Assembly: GCA_030737835.1 (NCBI GenBank)
Contig: CM060849.1
Span: 6,014,001 to 6,078,000, forward strand
Length of the DNA stretch: 64,000 nucleotides
Reading direction: 5' to 3'
Source of the DNA: Acorus gramineus
Lineage: Eukaryota > Streptophyta > Magnoliopsida > Acorales > Acoraceae
Below are positions 10,249 to 20,608 of this stretch, piece by piece (the first letter of the stretch is position 1; every line of letters begins with the position of its first letter). Under the pieces are notes generated by a model. It was given only the letters and a program-made list of their open reading frames with translations. It searched no databases and was not told the DNA's origin. Position numbers and translations under genes: made by a program.

Positions 10249-12116
10249 ATGCCTCCTCGCATCCGTTGACGTGGACGTGACCCCCTGGACCCACCCTTAA
10301 GTTGTCGACTGGGTCGACTGGTTAGGGTCAGTTGTTAGATCTCTTGTGCGGGATTAAGGTTTGGGTAGGAGATTCCAGCCCAGTAGGGTGATAGTGATGA
10401 ATTGGTTGCAATTTCTAAGGTATGGATTACGTCTCGATAATGGAGCTTCTTCCCCATGCATCGGTATTGCTGGTAACCATGGAGTTCGCGTGCGGTGCCT
10501 GTGTAAAGTGTTGAGGATGTGGCGTATTGCTCATTAAGGGATGATGTCTTCTTCTAGCCTTCCTACTCAGGATTAAGGGGCCTTGCAGGGTCAGCATTGA
10601 GACCCGGGCTAGGGTACTCCGTGTTCCTTGTTTGGTTGTCGGGATATCCTATATCGGGACCTCATGGTGCCCTCCCAAGGTTTCTTTTCCCAGTTAAGGA
10701 ATACCTTTGAAGCATCAAATTGATGGTGGATTTTTCCTCTCACTTGGAAGGTGCTGTAGCGAGTGGTGATGCGTACGATCGGGATTGGGTGCATCCTATT
10801 GCAGCTTGGTGGGCGATTGCTTGTGGACTGGGTTCCATAGTGGCATCTGGAGTCGCTTCGATATATCATTGTGCGTTGTAGCTGTCCGGTTGAGGCCAAA
10901 GCCCTGTGAGGTGCTCCCAGATGCTATGCTTGTTGGTGTGCCCATATGGCAGAGATAGCGGGCTTGGGAGGCTACCAGGTAGAGGCCACACCGGGAGAGT
11001 GCTGCTAAATGATGTCGAGAGCGTGGACTCCCCGTGATAAATCTGCCCATGGAGTGCAGGATGCTGGAGTTCCAATGGTTATAGATGAGCGACCTATCTC
11101 TGGCGGCATGTGAAGCACAGTTGTGGATACTGTCGCGTTTTGCCCCCACATTGGTCGCAAATAAGGAGACGCGATGCTAGCGTTCGTGATGGGACTCAAC
11201 CGCCCTATCAGATAGATGACGTCGCATAGGCATTGTCGAGGTTCGACGACCCCTTATTGCGTGTCTTGTGGATTAAGTGCGGTTGAGCAGCTTACCAAGC
11301 GTGTAAGTGTTATCATGAGCGCCAGCCATGCTCGAGGAGCAGAATCTGGACTTAATTGTTCGAGGTGTTGTTTTGATCTCCCCGTGGAGGTTGAAGGTCA
11401 ATTACCTTTGCCGCGAATCGATGATCTATTTGACCAGCTCTGGGAGCAAGTGTCTGCTGTTAGATCGATCTTCGCACAAGGGTACCACAAGTTAGAGATC
11501 CGAGAGTTGGACATCCCGTAGATGGCCTTTCGTGACCGTTCAGGCACTACGAGTTTTAAGTACTGCCGTCGGGGTTGACGAATGCGCCGGATGCCTTCGT
11601 GGATCTCAAAAGTTTTATTGGGCCTCCGTGGACTACTTTGAGGTAGTCTTCATTGAGATTGCTGTGGTGTGATGAAAAGGTGATGTGGGTGACCTTGTTT
11701 CCCCCAGGTTGGCATGCCCTCAGGCAAAGTTCGAGAATCATCATCATCGCGTGGAAAGCGTCAGTCCATCGAGATTCCTCAGTGGACGTGGGAGTGTGTT
11801 ATCGGGGATTGTTGCGGACTCGCTAATGTCACGTTCGGGTCACGACGCCGTCTAGGTGATCATCGACCGACTGACTAAGTTCGCGTTTCCCTCCCTAACA
11901 CGGCTGATTGAGTCTCTGGACGCCTTGACGTGGGTTTTCACCTTCGCGATTGTTCGTCTTCATGGCACTCCAGTCGGCGCTATTTTCGGTTGAGACGCGA
12001 GGGTTACTTTGAGGTTGTGGCGTAGCCTTTGGCGCGAGCCTCCATTTAAGTATAGCATTTCATCGCCGATGGACAGCCAGACAAAGAGGACGATTCAGAC
12101 CTTGGAGGACATGCTA
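10249..12116 (+). pseudogene. gag-pol: Gag and N-terminal pol remnants of element B
   Basis: ATG at 10249 starts like element A Gag (MPPRI.) but meets TGA at 10267. Past 10700 the sequence is mostly unrecognisable. At 11395-11680 it aligns with reverse transcriptase of element A ([11 protein letters not shown], then TNAPDAFVDL). The catalytic FIDD has become FIEI near 11650, so it would be inactive. At 11755-12116 integrase core matches reappear ([31 protein letters not shown]) with stops and frame changes. RNase H and the integrase zinc finger are missing. An LTR-like piece of about 115 bp lies at 10577-10692. The frame is cut at 12116 by a solo LTR and resumes at 18042. Confidence 0.82.
10577..10692 (+). 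mobile_element. Copy of the 120-bp insert inside element B internal region
   Basis: GGGCCTTGCAGGGTCAGCAT...TTTCTTTTCCCA matches the insert at 3645-3764 but lies outside any LTR. Flanks share TTAAGG on both sides (10573-10578 and 10694-10699). This suggests either independent movement or copying by template switching. Confidence 0.55.
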
Positions 12117-13591
12117 TGTCACGCCCCAGGGTGGCCGTCCCCGGGACGCGGCAAATGGTATATATGATATCAGCAGTCTAAACAGGAGGTCAATAATATA
12201 CTATAAACAATATCAACAATGACAACACAGACAACAAAGAGGCTGACATAATATATACACAAATAGCGGAAGCTAAAAGACTGAGTCTGTAATTCAAAAG
12301 ACATATTACAGACCCGATACATAATCAACTGTCCTGTGAGAGCCAATATATACAACGACATCCACATATAATACAAACGTGTGCCCAAGCACAGAATACA
12401 ATACATACAATCAAAGGGGGGGATGCTGAATGGCCTCTCGCACGCAGAATGTGACGCTGCTCCGCTACTGCTGACGTGCCTCGGGGAGCTCCTCCTTCAA
12501 ATCCGACTCAGATATAACTGGAGAAAAATATATGCGAGGGGTGAGCCACACGCTCAGTGAATAGCACAACCCATGCATCACAATTCATATTAACCTTACA
12601 CAATTCATAGCCTCTAAGTGGCAGTAACTACACAATCCAGTGGGTCGCTACATCGCCGACCCACCACACCCTCACCCTCACCCTCACTCTCAAGGGTAAC
12701 ATGGTCTTTTGGGACTGACTAGGCTGTTAATCACCCTTGGTCCACCGGTAGTCCCTCCCCCACTCCGTAGCTCGCCTGGTCTACTCCCACGATTCAGCAC
12801 AGTCCGAAACACAATCAGGAGGTACCTACTGATGGGAGCCCTCTGTCAGGACAGCCTGTCTAACGCTGAGGAGTCCCTACACGGATCCAACGAAGGGAAG
12901 AGAAACAGCCTACCCACACGGATACGATCCTCTTGGATCCGCCGACACCGATTGCAACTCTACAAATGTCATGAATTCTTCAGAATTCCACCAGGGCGCA
13001 TAACTAAGATGCGGGGAAGCATATATTATAACCACGAGGTTATAATATTCTCTAAGGCATGCTAATCACAAAACTCACATTTGATTTAAATAAATTAAAC
13101 TAAATGGGACACATGCGTAGGTCGAGGCTTCCCTAGCATGAAAACATGGTATCAGGATGCATGGGCCTTTACACATATTATAAGGGTGCATATCCCTAAC
13201 ATGCAAAGCCTAGGGTGGCATGGATACTACATAATAATCATGCATGCATAGTTTACAATTAATATTATCTAATATGCAATTATGGTGCCCCAGGGGAGGG
13301 CAATGCACGCCTACATGCATCGAACGCTGTTATATATGTGTCACTTTTTGGCCTGTTGGTAACCATTGGAGCATTTTAGCAGTTTTTAAAATTTTTGCAT
13401 TTTTCGATCGGAACCGCATAATTTTGGACTGTTAGCTATCGTCCTGAGCTAGAGGACTCCGATTGAAAATCTAACTGCGTATTATGTGTCCTGGTGCCAT
13501 TTTAAGCCACTCATGAAAATTTCATCGAATTCCGGCAACGTTTCTGAAATTTCGCAGTTCTGGGGCGTATCTGGGTTTTTAAGTCGCACAC

Positions 13592-13599
13592 TATATATA
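13592..13599 (+). promoter_or_regulatory. TATA box of LTR-A2
   Basis: TATATATA about 30 bp before the conserved CACTATTCATCATCCC, a plausible transcription start. The same arrangement recurs at 54459 in the other LTR-A2. If right, U3 is only about 260 bp and most of the LTR is transcribed. Confidence 0.6.
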
Positions 13600-15022
13600 T
13601 GTGAGATCTAATTTTTGAAATCACTATTCATCATCCCTACCAACCTTCCCTCTCTCTTCCCTCTCTCTTTTTCTTCCATTTGGAGGCCCTTAGACCCCTC
13701 AAAACCAAAAACCCAAAACCTAAGAAGTGTAGATCGGTACCTTCAAATCCCTTTTCCAACGATCCTAGCCTCCCCGTCCTCCCTTCCTTCTCCTCTAATT
13801 TGGGCCGTTTCGAAGGCCGTGGTAGATCGGGGCGTAGGAGATCCTTTGAGAAGGGTTTCGGTGCGCGGAGAGCACCCGGTCACCTCTTCCTCCCCCTTGG
13901 TAAGCTTCTTTCCCTCTTTTTTCTTGCTTAGATGCTTGCTAGGGGGGGGGGGGTTTGTGTTTGGGAGGTGGTCGGCGGCAGTGGGGGGTCGTCGGAGGTG
14001 GTTGGGGGCGGTCAGAGGCCGTCGGAGGCCATTGGGTGGTGGTGGAGGTACTCGGGCAGTGGGGTCTGTTCCGGGCAGCAGGCAGCAGCGGCAGCAGCGC
14101 AGGCAGCGCGCGGGCTGGACGCCAGCGGGCGTGCGCGCGTGCGTGCGCGCGGGTGTGCGGGGGCCAGCCGGGCGCGCGTGCAGGGCGTGCTGTGCGCGGG
14201 AGTGCAGGGCGTGCGTGCTGGTCGGGCTGGTCGCGCGGGTCTGTGCGCGAGGAGCTGGTCGCGCGGGTCTGGTGCGAGGAGCGGGTCGAGCAGCTGCGCG
14301 CGGGTGTGCTGGGCGTGCGGACGCTGGGCGTGCTGCGCGCTGGTGCACCCGGGAGAGGCTGGTCAAGCGGCTGGTGCGGGGAGAGGTGCGAGCGGCGATG
14401 CACGCGGGTCGGCGGTGCTGGGCGTGCGGGTGCCGGGGAGGGGGTGATGGCCGAGGGCAGTGCGCGTGCGGGAGGTTGTGTAGGGTGCGCGCGGGGGCGC
14501 GGCGTGCAGTGGTGGTGCGCGCGGGGCGCAGCGAGGCGGCTACGAGGCTGGGCGTGCGGGTGCTGGGGAGGGGGTGATGGCCGAGGGCAGTGCGCGTGAG
14601 GGAGGTTGTGCAGGGTGCGCGCGGGGGCGCGGCGTGCAGTGGTGGTGCGCGCGGGGCGCGGCGAGGTGGCAGAGGTGCGCGCGAGGTGCGCGCGGGGCGA
14701 GGCGCTGCGCGCGGGGGCGTGCGGGGTGCTCGCGGGGCGGCGCAAGGTGTTCGGGGCGCGCGCGGGCTGCTGCGGCTGGGCGCAGTGGACGCGCGGTGCC
14801 CCGGGTGGTGCAGCGGTGTGTCCAGGCGGCGGGCAGGGGTCCGGCGGGGCGCGGGGTGCGTGGGCTGAGGCGCGGCGGTGCCCCCGGGCGGTCGGGTGGC
14901 CGTGCGAATGGTTGCCGGCCGTGCGAGTGTTTGATTTGGGATTTTGGGTATTTATTTGTGTATGTTGTGTATTTTGGGGTATCTGTGGATTTATACTCAC
15001 CAGTTAATACCTTGTCTTGCAG

Positions 15023-15058
15023 ATCTCAACAGACGGTCGCGCGTCGACCCGATTTCCG
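15023..15058 (+). other. 36-nt exon-like segment in LTR-A2
   Basis: Preceded by CTTGTCTTGCAG and followed by GTGAGTGG. Reads ..DLNRRSRVDPIS. with one spare base at the end when the preceding base is G. The length is the same 36 nt as in every other LTR-A copy I measured (29767-29802, 37353-37388 and 55712-55747). Confidence 0.55.
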
Positions 15059-18041
15059 GTGAGTGGGACAACCCAACCCACTTTGGGAGGCGCTACATGC
15101 CTTGGGGCGTGTACCGTCCTCCCCTGGGGCACATAGTTAGTATTAACTGTTGTTTTGAAATCCATGTAAGCATGATGTGTGTGTGTAGAATGCATGCCAC
15201 CCCTAGACTTGTATGTTAGGGACTTGCACCCTTAGGATTGTGCATGAGCCGTGTATCATGTCACCCGTTATCATGCTAGGAAAGCCCGACCTGTGCACGC
15301 GTCCTATTAGTTTGATTTATTTAATTAAATGCAAGCTTTAATATTGATAGCATGCTTTTGGGAATATAAAGGGGGCCTTGCGAGGTTAACATTGAGACCC
15401 GGGTTAGGGTACTCCGTTTTCCTCGTTTGGTTGTCGGATGTCCTACATCGGGACCTCAGGTTACCCTCCCAAGGTCTCTTTTCCCCTTTGTTGTCTCATT
15501 TATTTCCCCGCATCCTGGTTATGCGCGCTGGCGGAATTCAGAGGAATTCAAGACATTAGAGTTGTGGAGATGTGCTGTCAGCGGATCCGAGTGGATCATA
15601 TGCGATGGATAGGCTGTTCTGTTTTCCTCCGTTGGATCCGTGTTGAGACTACCCCACCGTTAGAAAGGTTGTCCCGTGCAGGGGCTTCCATCAGTAGGCG
15701 CCTCCTGATTTGGTAGGACTGCGCCGAACGTGGAAGTGGCCAAACGACATACGGAGTGGGGAGAGACTATCGGTGGACCGAGGGTGACCAACAGCCTAGT
15801 CAGTCCCAAGAGCCTAGGTCACCTGTTGAGAGGTGAGGGTGAGGGTATGATGGGCCGACGATGCGACGACCCACAGGATTGTGTGTGGATGATTATCAAC
15901 CCATTAAGTCCCAACATCCTTGGTCACCTATTGAGGGTGAGGGTGAGGGTAAGGGTATGGGGTTCGGCGATGTAACGAACCCCCGGATTTGTGATATTAT
16001 GCCACTTGTGGCTTATGACTTGCTTAAATGTGGTTAATATGAACTGTATGCATGGGTTGTGCTATTCACTGAGCGTGTGGCTCACCCCTCGCATATTGTC
16101 TTTTTCAGTGATATCTGAGGGAGGAGCTTCTCGAGCGACTACACCAGTAGAGGAGTAGCGCCACGTCCCTCGAGTTTTGAGGCCATCAGCACCCTTCTCT
16201 TGTTGTATGTATATATTCTGTGCTTGGGCACCTAGTTGGATTATGTATGGATTTTATTTGTGTATATATATGGACATGTTGGCTCTCACAGGACATACGA
16301 TTATGTATCGAGTCTGTAGTATGTTGTTGACTACAGACTCAGTCTTTTTAGCTTCCGCATTTGGTGTATATATTATGTCAGGCTTGCTTTATCTGTGTTG
16401 TCATATTTGCTGTTGTTTGAGTATGTTATTGAACTCCTGTATACTGATATCTTATATACACTTGTCGCGTCCCGGGGACGGCCGCCCTGGGTCGTGACAA
16501 ACGCCTCCCAACTGGGTCGGATTGTCCCACTCACCAATACCCGGGTCGTCGCGTGTTCGCTCGTCAAGATCTGCAAGACATGGGAAACCAAAATGGTGAG
16601 TAAAATACACAAATACGCCAAAAATAAGATAGAAATATGATAGAAATACCCAACACTCGGACAAGCATGCATACGGCCCGTACGCACGCGAGTCCGAGTG
16701 CCCTGACACACTCCGCACCCCCGGGCAGCCATGCGCACGGCCACCCGCACGCACACGCACGGGTGCGCACGCATGAACGCACCCCCGCACCCCGGGCGCA
16801 CTGCCGCGCCCCAGCCCGAGCACCCAGGCGCGCTGCCGCGCCCCTGCCCGCACGCCCAGACACGCTTCCACGCGCGCGCCTGCGCGCACCGCGCGCCCAG
16901 CCCTGCGCCTACCCGCACGTACTGCGCCCCTGCGCAGCACCCCGCGCGCACCCCTGCGCGCACCGCACGCACTGCGCCCCTGTGCAGCGCTCCGCGGGCC
17001 CGCCCGTGCGCACGCCCATGCGCCCGCGCGTACGCGCGCGCTCGCCCAGCGCCCCCGACTGCGCGCCTGCTCTGCCTGCGCGCGCGCAGACTCGCGCGCA
17101 CGCGCGTGGATGACCCTGCACGCACGCCCGAACCAACCCCCCACCACCTCCCTCAGCCCTCCCCCACCCCAAACACTTATGCAACCCTTGCACATCATAA
17201 AAACACATCCTAAACATGCATGTACACAAGAAAAGGGGGGAAGGAAAGCTTACCCAAGGGAGGAAAGGAAAGGAGAGAACTTCGGGTGCTCTTTGCGCAC
17301 CAAAACACCACCACCAAAGCCACCACTACCAAGACCTCTTCTTAGCCCAAGAATGGCTGAAAACAGAGGTAAAAAGGGTCCATGAGAGGAGGAAAAACAA
17401 AGGGAAATGCGAATCCGAGACCATGGAAAGATGGAACGGGTCCTCACCTTCCTTTTCTCCTTCAATGGCTTTTCTTTTTAACCACCCTAGCTAGATCAAA
17501 AGTGGGAAATAAAGAGAGGGGATGAGAGGTTTTGAGAGAGCTTGAGAGAGAAGATGAATAGGGGGGAATACTATTCTTGGGCGTGGACTTCTATTAAGGC
17601 ACACACACACACCACACACACACTCACACACTCACCACTCACTTACACATAGGGAAAAAAAAATAGGTTAAGCTAGGTTTAGGTGCACTTGGACTTGGGT
17701 CAACCTAACCAAAGTAGAAAACAAAAGGTTTTGACCAAGTCAAGGGTCAACATTGACCAAGTCAAGTCTCTCAATGACTTTTCGCTTGGTCAAAACCCAG
17801 ATACGATTCGGAACTGTGAAATTCTGAAACGTTACCGGAATTCGATAAAATTTTTGTGAGTGGCTTGAAATGGCACCAGGACACATAATATGCAGTTAGA
17901 TTTTCAATCGGAGTCCTCAAGCTCAGGATGATAGCTAAAAGTCTGAAATTTTAGCGGTTCTGATCGAAAAATGAAAAAGTTGAAAAACTGCCAAAATGCT
18001 CCAATGGTGACCAGAAGGCAAAAAGTGACACATATATAACA

Positions 18042-18730
18042 TGCTAAGTGCCTGCGTGCTCGATGATGAGAGCCCGTTGGGTGAGGCACCACCCATTTGT
18101 TGGGGTATGCCTGCAAGACGACTGCCATTCGAGCACCCAGATGGATCTGTGAAAGGCACTCTACAGGCGCAGTTTTATACCTCCCTTGTGTTGGGACGGT
18201 TGAGGAGCGCCAGCTAGAGGGGCCACAATTATTTGTTTGATCTTGCAGTGGCCAGGTTGGTTCATGTGTGCATCTGCACCTCCCAGAACCGACAGAAGGG
18301 CTACCCAGGTCATCGTCGCCAGGGGCTTACCTTTGGGTTTTGGCGATCATATTTTCAAGAAGGTGTCCTGGTTAAAGGGCACCCTCTGTTTCGACGTTCG
18401 GGGCAAGCTGAGTTTGCTCTTTAATGGGACCATTTCTCATCATTGAGTGGATTGGGGAGGTGGCTTATCATGTAGCCTTTTCCCCACAGCTGGCTCATGC
18501 CCACGACGTCGTCCTTGTCTCATGACCGAGGCGTTATGTCCACGATCCTGCTCAGTCATTCAGTTCGACTGTCTCATTCTCGAGCTGGATTTGTCGTTTG
18601 AGGAGCAGTGGATCAAGGTCAGAGACCAGCATGAGAAGAGGCTCCACGCTAAGACCGTTCCTTTGATTATAGTGTGTTGGTAGCGCCAGTCCGGTGCAAA
18701 GACCACTTGGGAGCAAAAGGTCTATGCATG
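18042..18730 (+). pseudogene. pol: C-terminal integrase and chromodomain remnant of element B
   Basis: Continues the integrase interrupted at 12116. Matches to element A are PLVLGR-like CWDG, the FDVRGKLSLLF stretch near 18400 and, near 18590-18690, the chromodomain-like EEQWIKV..EKRLHAKTV. Multiple stops and frame changes make it non-functional. In the family the chromodomain directs integration to heterochromatin. The remnant ends close to the purine tract at 18781. Confidence 0.75.
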
Positions 18731-18780
18731 ATACTTTCGGTCTTCCCTTTTGGGTTTCCTTAAATTTCGAGGACTAAATT

Positions 18781-18797
18781 TCCTAAGGGGGGAAGAA
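18781..18797 (+). promoter_or_regulatory. Polypurine tract of element B
   Basis: TCCTAAGGGGGGAAGAA directly before the 3' LTR start TGTTGTGCC. It is the plus-strand primer site by analogy with 35961-35972 in element A. Confidence 0.88.
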
Positions 18798-20608
18798 TGT
18801 TGTGCCTGTGTCATTTGGAGCGCTCTGTTTGAAAATTTGGCTACATAATTTTTTCCTCGAAGTTATGTATTTCCAATGTGGTATTTGGATTTGATTTTGT
18901 TAAAATCCAAGATGAAGAGGTTTAAATATGATTTTATTATGAGATGTTCAGTTTTGAGTTAGCTTTCGTACAAAAGTGGAATTAGATCAACTGGATTCCT
19001 GTAGTAAAAGTTATGGGTATTTTTTCAAGTATACCCCGGGGAGGGAAATTCTGGCAGCAGCCCTGCTCTATGTTTAGCTCTAATTTCGGAATAGCTGGAG
19101 AGATTATTTGATCTTGGCATAAACATGAAAGTTGTAGATAATCCTCTTGGCTTTCTAACGGAATTGGAATTGTGCAATTCAGAGCTATATTGAGGAAGTT
19201 ATGGCTGTTCCAGTGAAGCATGCGCAGAATTTCTAGTCAAAGGACGACTAGGTCATTTCCATCTTCCTTAGATATTTATGTGCCAAATAAATATCTTCCT
19301 CTCTCTCTCTCTCCCTCCCACATCCCCACGTCAACCTTCTTCAAGCCCTCTCTTCCTCTCTCTCAAGCCCCCCATGTGTTTGTGAAAATGTCCCAATGAG
19401 AAGTGAAGGAGAAGGTGAAGAAGCTTGTGTAGGTTTTGTTGTTGTTGTTGATCTCCCCTCTCTCAAGCTTCCTTTTCATGATCCTCCCCCCCTGATTTGC
19501 AGCCAAGAAGGAGGCTGAGGAGAGGCTGAAGGTGGTGGTGTTGGTGGTGGCGGTTGAGGTGGTCGCGGGTGCGTCGAGGGCCCCCGAACCTCCCCCTTTC
19601 TTTTTCCCTCCCAAGGTGAGCCTTTCCCCTTCTTTTCTTGGTTTTTATGGCTTAGGGTTGGTTGGGAGGGTCATGCTTGTTGGGTAGATGTGTTAGGGTG
19701 TGTGTGAGGGGTTGGGGAGGGTTAAAAAGGGGTAAGGGTTGGCCGGGCGCGCGTATCGGGTCGTCTGCGCGCATGCGTGCGTAGGCGGGCGCTGGCAGGC
19801 GCTGGCGGGCTCGCAGACGCGCGCGAGTGCGTGCGCGCGAGTGCACGCGGGAGCTGGCGCGAGCGGGGGTGCACGCGGGAGTGCGTGCGAGTGCGCACGG
19901 GCACGCGCGCGGGGCAGTGCGCCTGGGCATGCGTCTGGGCGCGGGGCTGGGTGCCATGCGCGCGCGCGCATGCGTGCGCGTGCTGGGGGCATGCGCGGGG
20001 TGCTGCGCGAGGGCGCGTGGGCTGGACGCACAGTGCGCGCGGGCGCGCGCGAGCGTGCGCGCGCGTGCGGTAGCAAGTCTGGGCGCTCGGGCAGGCGCGC
20101 GGCAGTGCGCCGAGGGTGCTGGGGTGCGTGCGTGCATGCGCGTGCGGGGGGCCATGCGTGTGGCTGCCCGAGGGTTCGGGTAGGTGTCGGGGCACTCGGA
20201 CTCGCGTGCGTACGTGCGTGCTCGCATGCGTGCAAGTCCGTATGCATGCTTGTCCGAGTATTGGGTATTTCTAATGATTTCTATGTGTAAATTGTGTTGT
20301 TACTCACCAAATTGGATGCCCCTACCTTGCAGATCTTGTCGGATGGGATGCGCGAGGTCTCGGATTGTAAAGAGTGAGTGGTTCGATTCCAATCCCCCCC
20401 CCTCTCTAGGGATGCGCTCGACCCGCATAGACGCGCGTCATCGATGGGGCCCCCTAGCTATAATATGTAGATATTTTGCTTGCTAGGGATATACATCCAT
20501 GTATCGTGTATAGAGGCCCGTACATGCCTGGACACCATGTCCTGTACTTAAAAGCCTTGATCTATGCATGTTTTGCTATGATATAACCATGCCACATTAG
20601 ACCTTGTA
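18798..20608 (+). repeat. 3' LTR-B of element B, truncated
   Basis: Nearly identical to 6569-8306 of the 5' LTR, with length differences confined to the GC-rich block. At 20609, inside CCTTGTATG, it is cut by the start of an LTR-A copy. The downstream half of this LTR is not found in the window. Confidence 0.9.

Larger units (their letters stand above)
13328..16499 (+). mobile_element. Solo LTR-A2, sense, nested in the antisense LTR-A
   Basis: Starts TGTTATATATGTGTCAC and ends GTCGTGACA (one base off consensus). Perfect 5-bp TSD AACGC at 13323-13327 and 16500-16504. It has its own promoter type: after GTATCTGGGTTTTTAAGTC the W-box cluster of LTR-A is absent and a strong TATA follows. It contains the longest GC-rich block of the window (about 14040-14930), a 120-bp insert (15371-15485) and two hairpin modules (about 15800-15990). 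The acidic exon-like frame near 16110 has a small deletion. Confidence 0.95.
12117..18041 (-). mobile_element. Solo LTR-A, antisense, with another solo LTR nested in it
   Basis: Left end TGTCACGCCCCAGGG, right end CACATATATAACA. The 5-bp TSD is TGCTA at 12112-12116 and 18042-18046, and the integrase reading of element B continues across it. Without the nested insertion (13328-16499 plus one TSD copy) the LTR is about 2.75 kb. It lacks the 120-bp insert and has one hairpin module. Both LTRs of the parent element must have recombined to leave a single LTR. Confidence 0.95.
6569..20608 (+). mobile_element. Gypsy element B (degenerate Ty3/gypsy retrotransposon)
   Basis: Two LTRs of the same type (6569-10149 and 18798-20608), a tRNA-Met primer site and a purine-rich tract frame a decayed gag-pol related to element A. 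The 5' flank is CATGT (6564-6568). The matching right flank is not seen, because the 3' LTR is cut at 20608 by a later LTR-A. A 5.9-kb nested solo LTR sits in the integrase. The gag stops after six codons and the reverse transcriptase has lost its DD pair, so it cannot move on its own. Confidence 0.9.

Noticed and set aside
13615..15000. Long Arg/Ala/Gly-rich open frames on both strands (320 and 353 codons)
   Set aside because: They lie in the GC-rich LTR block, where stop codons are rare in all six frames. Both strands are open, composition is low-complexity and frames are not conserved between LTR copies.
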